A program made the translations under genes and the position numbers. Below are positions 7,151 through 17,224 of a DNA stretch of 32,176 bases, piece after piece. Below the pieces are notes generated by a model. That model had not been told where the DNA came from. It did no database searches and saw only the letters and a list, made by a program, of their open reading frames with translations. Every line of letters begins with the position of its first letter. The stretch's first letter is position 1. Source of the DNA: Caldithrix sp. (GTDB lineage: Bacteria; KSB1; UBA2214; DYKH01); the NCBI GenBank assembly GCA_020722685.1, contig DYKH01000059.1, positions 1 through 32,176 of the forward strand, written 5' to 3'.

Positions 7151-8068
7151 ATGGCTTTTGACGTACAAATAACCGATCTGCACAAGAGCTTTGGCGATGT
7201 GACGGCGGTGGATGGTCTAAGCTTGCATGTAAAGGAAGGCGAGATGGTCGGCCTGATCGGCCCGGACGGCGCCGGCAAGACGACTACTCTGCGCATTTTA
7301 TGTGGATTGTTATTGGCGGACTCGGGCACCTGTCTGGTTGGCGGGAAAAACGTGTGCGCGGAGACTCGTGATGTCCGATCACTCCTCGGTTATATGCCGC
7401 AGCGTTTCTCTCTCTATCCCGACTTGACCGTTTCCGAAAACCTGCGTTTTTTCGCCAGCCTTTTTCGCGTCAGCAAAAAAGAACGGGAAGAGCGACTTGT
7501 CCGGCTGCTGGAGTTCAGCCGCTTGGGGCCGTTTGCCAAGCGGCGGGCGGCGGCCTTGTCCGGCGGCATGAAGCAAAAACTGGCCTTGTCCTGCACGCTC
7601 ATTCATACGCCCAAGATATTGCTTCTGGACGAGCCGACCACCGGCGTCGATCCGGTCTCGCGCCGGGAATTTTGGGATATTCTCGCCGAACTGCAGGCGG
7701 AAGGCGTCACCATTCTGGTTACCACGCCATATATGGACGAAGCCGCCAAATGCGATCGAGTGGCCTTTATTTACAAAGGAAGGGTCTTGGTCGAGTCGGT
7801 GCCAAAGGACATTCCCCGGCTATATCAGAAAAACCTCTTGGAAATCCGAACGGGCGACAATACGCGCGCGGCGAAAATATTTGCCGCTAGCGCGGCGTTC
7901 GATGCCGTGCAGAGCTTTGGCGACCGGTTGCACGTGAGTGGCGCAAGTGATGTGACCACCCTGCGCAATCAAGTGAGCGGTCTCCTGCAGAAAGAAGACT
8001 TGACGTTGTTCTCGGTGCGACCGATCGAGGCCAGCATCGAGGATGTTTTTGTCGAACTCTTAAAGTAA
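7151..8068 (+). CDS. ABC-2 efflux transporter ATPase, YbhF N-half type
   Basis: This 305-residue ATPase energises the two permeases encoded downstream. Walker A is GPDGAGKTT (37-45), with Asp where most ABC proteins have Asn, as in YbhF. The signature is LSGGM (136-140), Walker B is LLLDEPTTGVDP, and the H-loop reads TTPYMDEA, with Pro-Tyr replacing the usual His-Tyr. The C-terminal 80 residues are a small accessory domain ending in IEDVFVELLK, common in exporter ATPases. In E. coli YbhF the two ATPase units are one chain; here the second unit is a separate gene 6 bp later. Confidence 0.92.
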   Translation: MAFDVQITDLHKSFGDVTAVDGLSLHVKEGEMVGLIGPDGAGKTTTLRILCGLLLADSGTCLVGGKNVCAETRDVRSLLGYMPQRFSLYPDLTVSENLRFFASLFRVSKKEREERLVRLLEFSRLGPFAKRRAAALSGGMKQKLALSCTLIHTPKILLLDEPTTGVDPVSRREFWDILAELQAEGVTILVTTPYMDEAAKCDRVAFIYKGRVLVESVPKDIPRLYQKNLLEIRTGDNTRAAKIFAASAAFDAVQSFGDRLHVSGASDVTTLRNQVSGLLQKEDLTLFSVRPIEASIEDVFVELLK

Positions 8069-8074
8069 GAGAAA

Positions 8075-8803
8075 ATGAATAGCAATTATTCTGTCCAAGT
8101 TGAAAATCTTACCCGACGTTTCGGCAGCTTTGTCGCCGTGGATGAAATTTCCTTTCAGGTTCGCGATGGCGAGATTTTTGGTTTTCTGGGCGCCAATGGG
8201 GCGGGAAAGACGACGACCATCCGTATGCTGTGCGGCCTGTTGATGCCGACCTCCGGCAAGGCTTTTGTCGAAGGCTTTGACATTTACAAGCAAACCGATG
8301 AGATTAAGCAAAATATCGGCTACATGTCACAAAAGTTTTCCCTTTATGAAGACCTGACCGTGGAGGAAAATCTGGAGTTTTACGGTGGCATCTATGGCAT
8401 GAGTCGTGCCGATCTTTTGCGCTCCCGTGACTATGCCATACAATCCACCAACTTGAAGGAGCACGCCAAGAAATTGACTCGAGACATTCCGCTGGGCTGG
8501 AAGCAGCGCCTGGCATTGAGCTGTGCCATTCTACACAAGCCGAAGATTCTCTTTTTGGATGAGCCGACGGGCGGCGTCGATCCCATATCGCGCCGGGAGT
8601 TTTGGAGCGTTATTTACAATTTGGCAGAACAGGGCACGACCATATTTGTGACCACACATTATATGGATGAAGCGGAATATTGCAATCGACTTTCCATCAT
8701 GCACAACGGGCGAATTATGGCCATTGGCTCGCCGCAGGAGCTTAAACAACAATATGGGAAAAAGAGTGTTGAAGAGGTTTTCATTGCTTTGGTCAAGAAA
8801 TAA
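8075..8803 (+). CDS. ABC-2 efflux transporter ATPase, YbhF C-half type
   Basis: This 242-residue ATPase is the partner of the preceding one and matches the second half of YbhF. Walker A is GANGAGKTT (39-47), Walker B is LFLDEPTGGVDP, and the H-loop is TTHYMDEA with an intact His. The signature is not LSGGQ but IPLGWKQRL (138-146), the degenerate form also known from the second YbhF domain. The two ATPases thus complement each other: one has a canonical signature and altered H-loop, the other the reverse. They likely form a heterodimer with one fully active ATP site. The end VEEVFIALVKK mirrors the end of the first ATPase. Confidence 0.92.
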   Translation: MNSNYSVQVENLTRRFGSFVAVDEISFQVRDGEIFGFLGANGAGKTTTIRMLCGLLMPTSGKAFVEGFDIYKQTDEIKQNIGYMSQKFSLYEDLTVEENLEFYGGIYGMSRADLLRSRDYAIQSTNLKEHAKKLTRDIPLGWKQRLALSCAILHKPKILFLDEPTGGVDPISRREFWSVIYNLAEQGTTIFVTTHYMDEAEYCNRLSIMHNGRIMAIGSPQELKQQYGKKSVEEVFIALVKK

Positions 8804-8926
8804 GAAACTGGGCTTTTCGGATTTGCGATTTTCGATTGCCGATTTGGAATTGCAGTCATCGATGTCGGTTGAGGTAAGAAGAGCCCTTCTCGCCCCTGAG
8901 GATTCAAAGCGAGTTGAGTTATAATC
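8804..8926. repeat. Intra-operon gap with TTTGCGATTTTCGATTG-type repeat
   Basis: Between the second ATPase and the first permease the otherwise tight operon opens by 123 bases. The gap begins with near repeats of the word GATTT (GGATTTGCGATTTTCGATT, then GCCGATTTGGAATTGC). This word family is a common intergenic repeat in environmental genomes. TTATAAT at 8919-8925 could act as a -10 element for a secondary promoter, but no good -35 is seen. Confidence 0.45.
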
Positions 8927-10036
8927 ATGATGCCACGAATCATTCCTTTGATGCATAAGGAATTCATCCATATCATTCGCGATCCGCGCAGTTTGGTGCT
9001 CATTTTCCTCTGGCCGTTGTTGATGATTCTCCTTTACGGTCATGCCATCACGTTTGACATTCGGGAAATCAATCTTGGCTGGTTGGATTACGATCGTTCA
9101 CCGCAGTCGCGCGAGCTGGTGACGCGATTGGTCAGCTCGGGATATTTTCGGATTTCCGCACATCTGGAAAATCGGGGTCAAATAGAGACAGCCATGCTCG
9201 AAAGACGCATACTCGCTGCCATCGTCATTCCGCAGGACTATGGCAAGAGCATCGCGACAAAAACTAAAACGGAAATTCAAGTGATTGTGGATGGCTCCAA
9301 CGCCAACACGGCTACCGTAGCCATCAATTACATCAAGACGTTTATCATGTCTTATTCCTTGCAGATCAACGCCCAAATCATACGTCCGCCGCTGCAAGTG
9401 GAGCCGCGGATTTGGTACAATCCGGATTTGAGTAGCACCCATTTCATCGTCCCCGGCTTGGTGGCAGTCATCATGATGATGATTTGCGCCTTGCTGACTT
9501 CCGTTACCATCGCGCGCGAGCGCGAGACCGGGACCATGGAGCAAATACTGGTATCGCCCATTCGCTCTATCGAAATTGTCATCGGAAAAATCACCCCTTA
9601 TGTACTACTGGCTTTGCTGGATGCGGCAATGGTCATCGCCTTTGGCCGCTTTGCTTTTTCGGTGCCGTTTCGCGGCAGCGTGCTGCTCCTGTTCCTCATG
9701 CTGATAGCCTTTGTCTACGCCTCACTGAGCATTGGCGTTTTCGTCTCGGCAAGGGCAAAAAGCCAACAAGTGGCGATGATAGCCAGCATGGTCATCACGA
9801 TGCTTCCTTCCATCTTGTTGTCCGGCTTTATCTATCGCCTAAGCTCCTTGCCGACGTTCCTGCAAGTCATTTCCTACATTGTGCCGGCAAAATACTTTTT
9901 GGTGATCATTCGGGGGATTATGCTCAAGGGCGTTGGATTTGACTACCTCTACCAGCCGCCGCTATTTCTGCTGGCCTTTGGGACGCTGCTTCTTGCCATC
10001 AGCGTGAAAAGATTCAAGACTCGATTGGAAGGATGA
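8927..10036 (+). CDS. ABC-2 type permease (YbhS-like)
   Basis: This 369-residue inner-membrane subunit carries substrate outward. It starts with a cytoplasmic helix (HKEFIHIIRDPRSL) and a first membrane segment (LVLIFLWPLLMILLYGHAI), then a large periplasmic region of about 150 residues with the family's FNPELRS-like text WYNPDLSSTHFIVPGL. Five further membrane segments follow. The cytosolic RERETGTMEQILVSPI between segments 2 and 3 is the coupling helix that touches the ATPase. ATG 8927 is followed at once by ATG 8930, and either could be used. The second permease begins 3 bp after its stop. Confidence 0.92.
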   Translation: MMPRIIPLMHKEFIHIIRDPRSLVLIFLWPLLMILLYGHAITFDIREINLGWLDYDRSPQSRELVTRLVSSGYFRISAHLENRGQIETAMLERRILAAIVIPQDYGKSIATKTKTEIQVIVDGSNANTATVAINYIKTFIMSYSLQINAQIIRPPLQVEPRIWYNPDLSSTHFIVPGLVAVIMMMICALLTSVTIARERETGTMEQILVSPIRSIEIVIGKITPYVLLALLDAAMVIAFGRFAFSVPFRGSVLLLFLMLIAFVYASLSIGVFVSARAKSQQVAMIASMVITMLPSILLSGFIYRLSSLPTFLQVISYIVPAKYFLVIIRGIMLKGVGFDYLYQPPLFLLAFGTLLLAISVKRFKTRLEG

Positions 10037-10039
10037 ACC

Positions 10040-11164
10040 GTGAAAAGAATTCTCTACATCCTCAAAAAGGAGTTTTTACAGCTTCGCCGCGACCGTGCCA
10101 TGAAAGTTCTGCTCTTTGTCGTGCCAATCTTTCAACTTTTGATCTTAGGCTATGTGGTTTCTTCCGAGGTCCGAAACATCTATACGGTCATCTGCGACTT
10201 GGACAATTCGCCCTCCAGCCGACAAATCATCGAAGGGATTCGAAATTCCGGCTTCTTTAATCTCCAATACTTTGAGCCTCGTGAAAGCCATTTGCCCTAT
10301 TATTTAGACAGTGGCAAGGCGTCGGTGGCGGTGGTTATTCCGCAGAATATGTCGCGCAACTTGGCCAAGAATCAACCAACGCAAATCCAAATCATCGTCG
10401 ATGGACAGGATTCGAATACTTCCACTATTGCACTTGGTTATATTAGCGGAATTCTGGAGAGCTTTATCTCAGATCGGGTTGGGCAGCAATTGGCCAATGC
10501 GCCGGAGCCGGTGGACGCTCACTTGCTGTCCCCCAATATTCGCGTTTGGTACAATGAAAATTTAAAGTACAGCGACTACATGGTTCCCGGCATCACGGTT
10601 TTCCTCCTAACGATGGTGACGGCTCTTATTAGCGCCATGGGTTTGGTGCGAGAAAGAGAGATTGGCACTTTGGAGCAGCTCTTGGTTGCGCCGATCAAAA
10701 AGTATGAGCTCATTATCGGGAAAATTATTCCCTTCGCCATCATCGGCCTTTTTGTCCTGGGCATGGCTTTGATTTTCGCCAAGATTTGGTATGACATTCC
10801 CATGGTTGGCAGTCTTGGGCTGTTCTTCTTATTCGCGATCGTCTTTCTATTTACGACTTTGGGCATTGGCCTTTTCGTCTCGGCATCGACGCACACGCAA
10901 CAGCAGGCCATGTTCATGAGCTGGTTTTTCATGTTGTTCATGTTACTACTTTCCGGCTTTATGTTTCCCATTGAAAATATGCCGAAGGGGGTTCAGTATT
11001 TGACCTATCTGAATCCATTGCGTTATTTTATGTTGGTCACAAGGGAGATCCTGATAAAAGGGGCAACGTTCGAGCATCTGTACCATCAAGGCATTGCTTT
11101 GGCGATCTTTGGTGCAAGCATTTTCACCTTCGCTGTATTCCGTTTTCAGAGTAGGATGAAATAG
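10040..11164 (+). CDS. ABC-2 type permease (YbhR-like)
   Basis: This 374-residue paralogue of the preceding permease should pair with it as a heterodimer. The order is the same: N-terminal KKEFLQLRRDRAMK helix, first membrane segment, periplasmic domain ending VWYNENLKYSDYMVPG, coupling helix REREIGTLEQLLVAPIKK, then five membrane segments. It starts with GTG at 10040, with GGAAGGATG just upstream, so translation is probably coupled to the previous gene. Substrates of this pump type include cationic drugs and antibiotics in E. coli; nothing here fixes the substrate. Confidence 0.92.
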   Translation: MKRILYILKKEFLQLRRDRAMKVLLFVVPIFQLLILGYVVSSEVRNIYTVICDLDNSPSSRQIIEGIRNSGFFNLQYFEPRESHLPYYLDSGKASVAVVIPQNMSRNLAKNQPTQIQIIVDGQDSNTSTIALGYISGILESFISDRVGQQLANAPEPVDAHLLSPNIRVWYNENLKYSDYMVPGITVFLLTMVTALISAMGLVREREIGTLEQLLVAPIKKYELIIGKIIPFAIIGLFVLGMALIFAKIWYDIPMVGSLGLFFLFAIVFLFTTLGIGLFVSASTHTQQQAMFMSWFFMLFMLLLSGFMFPIENMPKGVQYLTYLNPLRYFMLVTREILIKGATFEHLYHQGIALAIFGASIFTFAVFRFQSRMK

Positions 11165-11174
11165 GGACAAGCCG

Positions 11175-11999
11175 ATGCCTGAGCTGCCGGAAGTGGAAAC
11201 GATTCGCCGAGGTCTGGAACCGGTTTTGTTGGGGCAGGTCATCCAACGAGTCGAGGTCGGGGAGAAGGAGCTGCGTTGGCCAATTCCGACCAAGGAATTC
11301 CAAACATATGTGGTGGGGCAGAAAGTCATTGCTTTGGAACGCCGGGCTAAATATTTGATCTGGAAACTGGTCAATGACGTCCGCGTTGTCATCCATCTCG
11401 GCATGAGCGGGCAGATTGGCATTTTTCAGCCGGAAGCAGAACAGGCAAAGCATACCCATGTGGTTTTTCACTTGTCGAGCGGGCAGCAAATCCGCTTTCG
11501 CGACCCGAGACGATTCGGATTTGTCGATGTCGTTCCACCAGAAAAGCTCGACTCATATCAGCGGTTCCGACACCTTGGCCCGGAGCCGCTGTCGGATGGT
11601 TTTTCCGCTCGTTATTTATACGAGCAGGCTCGCAAGTCCAAGCGGAACATCAAGAGCTTGCTGATGGATGCCGGCGTTGTTGCCGGTTTGGGGAATATCT
11701 ACGTCAGCGAGGCCCTTTTTTACGCCGGAATTCTTCCGCAGCGTCTATCGTCCTCACTAAGCAAGGCTGAAGCAAGCAAGCTGAAGAATGCCGCTGTTCG
11801 GGTGCTGAAAAGGGCGATTGCAAAAGGGGGAACCACTCTCAACGACTACCGCAACGCCCAAGGGGAGCCGGGCCTTTTTCAGCTCCGGCTTGCGGTGTAT
11901 GGCAGAGAGGGTGAGGCCTGCACAAAATGCGGCGAGGCTATTTCTCGGGCTGTCATAGGCCGTCGAAGCTCATTCTTTTGTGAGAAGTGCCAAAAGTAG
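11175..11999 (+). CDS. mutM: Formamidopyrimidine-DNA glycosylase (MutM/Fpg)
   Basis: This 274-residue bifunctional glycosylase/AP lyase removes 8-oxoguanine and ring-opened purines. Catalytic Pro2 and Glu3 begin the mature chain (PELPEVETIRRGL). The conserved AKYLIW lysine, HLGMSGQ and the helix-two-turn-helix region with GLGNIYVSEALF are all present. QGEPGLFQLRLAVYGR leads into a C-terminal zinc finger with Cys249, Cys252, Cys269 and Cys272. The length is normal. It lies 10 bp after the efflux permease and may be co-transcribed with the pump although unrelated in function. Confidence 0.97.
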   Translation: MPELPEVETIRRGLEPVLLGQVIQRVEVGEKELRWPIPTKEFQTYVVGQKVIALERRAKYLIWKLVNDVRVVIHLGMSGQIGIFQPEAEQAKHTHVVFHLSSGQQIRFRDPRRFGFVDVVPPEKLDSYQRFRHLGPEPLSDGFSARYLYEQARKSKRNIKSLLMDAGVVAGLGNIYVSEALFYAGILPQRLSSSLSKAEASKLKNAAVRVLKRAIAKGGTTLNDYRNAQGEPGLFQLRLAVYGREGEACTKCGEAISRAVIGRRSSFFCEKCQK

Positions 12000-12086
12000 C
12001 TCGAGGGGCAGAAAAGGAAAACAGGAAAAGCGAACCGGCACGGTTTTGCGGGAACCCTTCAGCCGCGCAAAAGCGGGGAGAGAGAT

Positions 12087-12301
12087 GGCGGGCAGCCGTC
12101 AGCAGTCGGCGGTCAGGAAGCAGCGGTCAGTAATCAGCGGCCAACAGTCTGGCCCCAATCGGTTGAGGTGACGAGTCGGTCGGCCAATGTGCAGGATGGT
12201 TAACCATGACTTGCCGCGGGCCGCTCACCGCTGCTTATTGTCTGTTGGCGCAGGCTACCGAACGCTGCATCTTGCCTGCCGAGCGCTGGTCGCTGCCCGC
12301 C
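12087..12301. repeat. Long imperfect inverted repeat, family A
   Basis: The left arm 12087-12147 (GGCGGGCAGCCGTCAGCAG through CCAACAG) is the imperfect complement of 12242-12301 (CTGTTGG through GCTGCCCGCC), an arm length near 60 bp. The loop has a smaller echo (AGCAGCGGTCAG with CCGCTCACCGCTGCT). A relative lies at 30184-30318, with the same GGCGGGCAGC end and the same 10-mer GCATCTTGCC (12267-12276, 30171-30180). The arms could fold as a cruciform or RNA hairpin. The rest of the 12000-12448 gap shows only purine-rich sequence and the promoter of the next gene. Confidence 0.6.
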
Positions 12302-12334
12302 GTTCTTCACTCGTCATCATCCCATAATTTATAT

Positions 12335-12362
12335 TTGACAATTTAGAAAATTCTTCTATCTT
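12335..12362 (+). promoter_or_regulatory. Probable sigma70 promoter of the Gfo/Idh gene
   Basis: TTGACA (12335-12340), a 16-bp spacer, then TATCTT (12357-12362). It sits about 87 bp upstream of the start at 12449, which has a strong AGGAGG ribosome site at 12439-12444. Confidence 0.5.
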
Positions 12363-12448
12363 GCGGAGGAGTATTCGCAAGTCCTCAGCATTCCGAGATC
12401 AATTTTGGCAAATCAGGTGTTCGTTGTCTATCTACTTAGGAGGTTTAA

Positions 12449-13813
12449 ATGGCAAGTAGCTCAACTATTTCTCGTCGGGATTTTATCAACCGCGGAGCCA
12501 AGACCGCAGCCGGTGTTGCAGCGGCAAGCGCCGTCATGGGCACCATGATTCCGCAAAAAGCTCTTGGAGCCAACGATCGCGTCAACATGGCCGTCATCGG
12601 TCTTCGCGGCAGAGGCGGCAATCATATCGAAGAATGGGCGAAGATTCCAGGAGTTCAGATCAAAACCATTTGCGATATTGACGAAAACTTGTTCCCAAAA
12701 CGCATCGAGCAAGTCACTCGCTTGCAGGGCAAGGCTCCCAAAACCGAATGGGACCTCCGCAAGGTTCTGGATGATAAGGATATCGATGCCATCTCCATAG
12801 CGACCTGCGACCATTGGCATGCCTTGGCGACGATTTGGGGCTGCCAAGCGGGCAAGCATGTTTACGTAGAAAAGCCGACCTCCCACAATATTTGGGAAGG
12901 GAAAAAAATGATCGAAGCGGCCCGCAAATACAATCGCGTCGTACAGTGCGGTATGCAGAATCGTAGCATCGCCTCCGTGCGAAAAGCAATCGAGTTTCTG
13001 CATTCTGGAGAGCTTGGTGAGATTTACATGGCGAAGGGATTGTGCTTCAAGCCTCGAGAGAGCATAGGGAAAAAGGCCAATGCGCCCATTCCTGCTGGCG
13101 TTCATTACGACCTGTGGTTAGGTCCCGCGCCGTATCGTCCGTTCAATCCCAATCGCTTCCATTATAACTGGCACTGGTTTTGGGACTATGGCTGTGCCGA
13201 CATCGGTAATCAGGGGCCGCACCAAATGGATATTGCCCGATGGGCATTGAATAAAAACGTACATCCGAAAAAGATCAAGTGTGTCGGCGGGTACTTTGTC
13301 TTTGACTCCGACCAAGAAACCCCGAATACCCAATTGGCTACTTTTGAATATGATGATGGAAAAATCATTCAATTCGAGGTGCGCGGTCTTTATACCAATG
13401 ATGAAACGACCGTTAAGATTGGCAACATCTTTTTCGGCTCGAAGGGTTGGATGCATCTGGATGGCAATAACGCTTCTTGGAAGACTTATTTTGGCCGCGA
13501 AAATACCCCTGGTCCTAGCGACGCCGGCACCTCCGAAGGCGCTGACGCCATGAATCTGGCGGGCACTGGCGGTTCTGAGCACTTCGTGAACTTTATTAAT
13601 TGTGTTCGCTCCGGAGATTGGATGGCTTTAAACGCCGACGTGCAGGAGGGGCACATGTCGTCTGCCTTGTGCCACATGGCGAACATTTCGTATCGCTTGG
13701 GTCGTGAGCTGGATTTCGATTCCTACTCGGAAAAGTTTATTGGTGATGAGATAGCCAATAATTATTTGACACGTGAATACCGCCATCCTTATGTGATTCC
13801 GGAAAACGTGTGA
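12449..13813 (+). CDS. Tat-exported Gfo/Idh/MocA family oxidoreductase
   Basis: This 454-residue NAD(P)-dependent sugar or inositol dehydrogenase-like enzyme is predicted to be exported folded. The first 40 residues are a twin-arginine signal (SRRDFINRG, then an Ala-rich hydrophobic stretch ending KALGA). The Rossmann domain follows, with VIGLRGRGGNH for the dinucleotide and the family's EKPTSHN at 141-147 (Lys142 conserved). GPHQMDIARW with His258 and Asp261 supplies the usual catalytic pair. The branch is common in PVC and FCB bacteria with large polysaccharide-degrading sets. It stands alone, with its own promoter and terminator, and the substrate is unknown. Confidence 0.9.
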   Translation: MASSSTISRRDFINRGAKTAAGVAAASAVMGTMIPQKALGANDRVNMAVIGLRGRGGNHIEEWAKIPGVQIKTICDIDENLFPKRIEQVTRLQGKAPKTEWDLRKVLDDKDIDAISIATCDHWHALATIWGCQAGKHVYVEKPTSHNIWEGKKMIEAARKYNRVVQCGMQNRSIASVRKAIEFLHSGELGEIYMAKGLCFKPRESIGKKANAPIPAGVHYDLWLGPAPYRPFNPNRFHYNWHWFWDYGCADIGNQGPHQMDIARWALNKNVHPKKIKCVGGYFVFDSDQETPNTQLATFEYDDGKIIQFEVRGLYTNDETTVKIGNIFFGSKGWMHLDGNNASWKTYFGRENTPGPSDAGTSEGADAMNLAGTGGSEHFVNFINCVRSGDWMALNADVQEGHMSSALCHMANISYRLGRELDFDSYSEKFIGDEIANNYLTREYRHPYVIPENV

Positions 13814-13855
13814 AATATGCTCTTCGCGATCACCCCCCTGTGCAATACAAACGAA

Positions 13856-13880
13856 AAAGGCGAGTCAAAAGCTCGCCTTT
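13856..13880. terminator. Bidirectional intrinsic terminator
   Basis: AAAGGCGAG (13856-13864) pairs with CTCGCCTTT (13872-13880) around a 7-base loop. T-runs occur on the right for plus-strand transcripts and, because of the A-run on the left, for minus-strand transcripts too. It can end both the Gfo/Idh gene and the convergent response regulator gene. Confidence 0.8.
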
Positions 13881-13993
13881 TATGTTCGCGTACAGGGGTA
13901 CGATCAAACTGGGACAATGCCTTTTCGTGGAGGTCTTTTCTTAATGGGGGAGAGGGTCATTACAGTCGGGTGCATGAGCTGCCAAAGTTAGAG

Positions 13994-15043
13994 CTAAATG
14001 GAAGTGCCCTGAAAAAAGATGTCATCCGAGACGGCGCCAAATGTGCTGGTGAAGGCATCGACCACTTCAGCGCTGAGTTGGGAGCCACGCAGGGCAAACA
14101 ATACTTCCTTGGCCGCGTCTGACGAGAATGGTTTCCGATACGGCCGCCAAGTCGTTAACGCATCGTACACGTCGGCGACCGCGATAATGGATGCGGCCAA
14201 GGGAATTTGATTTCCTTTCAGGCCGTTCGGATAGCCGTTTCCATCCATTGTCTCATGATGATAGAGGATTGAGTCAAGAATGACCGGATGATCAATCATT
14301 CGCGAGACGATGTTGTAGGAGATAACCGGGTGACGGCGGATTATCTTCTGCTCGATGTCTTCCAATGCTCCCCTCTTATTCAGAATATTATCCGGGATCG
14401 CAATTTTACCGACATCATGCAGGAGCCCACCGAGTTCTAAGGCGCTGGTCCAGAGTTGATCCATCCCCATCACTGTAGCGATATTGCGCGCCATAGAAGC
14501 GACGCGCAGGCTGTGACCGCGTGTGTATCGGTCCTTGGCGTCCAAAGCGCTCGACAAGGCCAAGATGGCATTAAGATGATTTTTGCGAATGGCCTGTTTC
14601 TGTGAGGTGACCTTTTGCCTAAGCCTTTCACCAAAATAGCGCTCCGACCTTTTCCGTTGTGATTCCGATATGGCGCGGGAAATGGTCAATTCAATATCGG
14701 TGATATGGGGGGGCTTGGGGATGAAATCGAATGCCCCTTCCTGCAAGGCGCGACGAACGGTGGAAAAATCCGTCAATCCGGAAATCATCACCACAGTGGA
14801 ATGGGGTTGGCGATTTCGCATGGTCTTGCAAAATGTGATGCCATCCATTCCGGGCATGTTTATGTCAGCCAGAACAACTGAGTAATCGTGCGAATCGGCC
14901 ATGTTTAGCGCCGAGTCTGCGCAAGGCGCCGCATCCACGTGATAACCTGAAAAAGTCAATACCGAGCTTAGGAGATCTCGAACGCCTTCATCATCATCGA
15001 CAACCAAAACTGAGCTACGATTATGGCGGTTGTTTTTTTCCAT
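13994..15043 (-). CDS. Response regulator with HD-GYP cyclic-di-GMP phosphodiesterase domain
   Basis: This 349-residue two-domain signalling protein has a receiver domain (residues about 10-130) with VVDDDEG, phospho-acceptor Asp60 in LADINMPGMDG, the Ser of MISG and Lys in IPKPP. A coiled linker follows, then an HD-GYP domain with His209-Asp210 in HDVGKI and GYP at 270-272 in HHETMDGNGYPNGLKG. It should hydrolyse cyclic di-GMP when phosphorylated by an unlinked kinase. The reading frame extends upstream to 15115, but that lead is not receiver-like, so ATG 15043 (MEKNNRHNRSSV) is preferred. The C-terminus diverges from the family. The leader carries a terminator-like hairpin. Confidence 0.93.
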   Translation of the reverse strand: MEKNNRHNRSSVLVVDDDEGVRDLLSSVLTFSGYHVDAAPCADSALNMADSHDYSVVLADINMPGMDGITFCKTMRNRQPHSTVVMISGLTDFSTVRRALQEGAFDFIPKPPHITDIELTISRAISESQRKRSERYFGERLRQKVTSQKQAIRKNHLNAILALSSALDAKDRYTRGHSLRVASMARNIATVMGMDQLWTSALELGGLLHDVGKIAIPDNILNKRGALEDIEQKIIRRHPVISYNIVSRMIDHPVILDSILYHHETMDGNGYPNGLKGNQIPLAASIIAVADVYDALTTWRPYRKPFSSDAAKEVLFALRGSQLSAEVVDAFTSTFGAVSDDIFFQGTSI

Positions 15044-15130
15044 AATAGCCTTGAATAGGATAACCAGGGAGGAGAAACCGGACGGATAGCCCAAGCAACG
15101 CGGCATTCTTGCCAACCGCCAAATTGCTAT

Positions 15131-15163
15131 AAAAAAAGGGCGCTGAAAGTAACCTCAGCGCCC
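15131..15163 (-). terminator. Intrinsic terminator upstream of the response regulator gene
   Basis: The stem is 15138-15146 with 15155-15163 (9 bp, no mismatch), with an 8-base loop and seven U on the minus strand. It lies inside the leader of the HD-GYP gene, not after a gene, and is well downstream of the separate groEL terminator. Confidence 0.8.
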
Positions 15164-15230
15164 GCCAAGGTGTCTACCCTTCCGCTTCGCAACCCACACA
15201 CACCTGACACAGTGCTCAAAAGCACTGGGG
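15131..15230 (-). ncRNA. Candidate small RNA or terminator-bearing leader before the HD-GYP gene
   Basis: On the minus strand, a -10-like TATATT (15238-15233) is followed by a hairpin CAGTGCT-tttg-AGCACTG (15227-15210). Next comes a folded middle in which GTGTC/AGGTGT can pair with GACAC/ACACCT. Last is a perfect 9-bp stem GGGCGCTGA/TCAGCGCCC (15163-15138) with a run of seven U (15137-15131). That makes an RNA of about 100 nt with its own end, 88 nt before the regulator's start codon. It could be an independent small RNA or a riboswitch-like attenuator. It matches no family I can name: the 4.5S RNA core GGAAGGAAGCAG and the cyclic-di-GMP riboswitch core are not visible. Confidence 0.5.
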
Positions 15231-15501
15231 ATAATATAATACTTGCTCTCAAAAAAGCAAGAGAAAATTACTGAATTTTTCGCAAATTTTTACTAGCTGT
15301 GCGGGTTTCTACTCCGTTTTGAGATTAAAAAATGCTCACCGGGTTATTGAGAATTGCTATCCACGAACAAATCTGCCGAGTCCGATGATTCTGGGTGCAT
15401 GGCAAGCGCCCATGGCACTCTTGGATCGACCTAAACCCGTCCACAACTTTCACATTTTTCTTTTCAAAGGGAAGTTCAGGCTACTCTCGGGGGAAAGCAA
15501 C

Positions 15502-15531
15502 AAAAAAGCCCCTGCGCAAGTCAGCAGGGGC
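15502..15531 (-). terminator. groESL terminator
   Basis: On the minus strand GCCCCTGC (15531-15524) pairs with GCAGGGGC (15515-15508), with an 8-base loop, followed by six U (15507-15502). It begins 28 bases after the groEL stop. Between here and 15231 nothing but the leader RNA candidate is seen. Confidence 0.88.
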
Positions 15532-15558
15532 CTCGTAATGGGAAGAAAACCAATTGTA

Positions 15559-17202
<1,644 letters not shown>

Positions 17203-17224
17203 TCAGAGTGAAGTTTCGTTCTAA

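Noticed and set aside
15131..15230. Identification of the leader RNA as 4.5S SRP RNA
   Set aside because: GTCAGGT is present, but the conserved GGAAGGAAGCAG loop and the end-to-end pairing of the SRP RNA are not.
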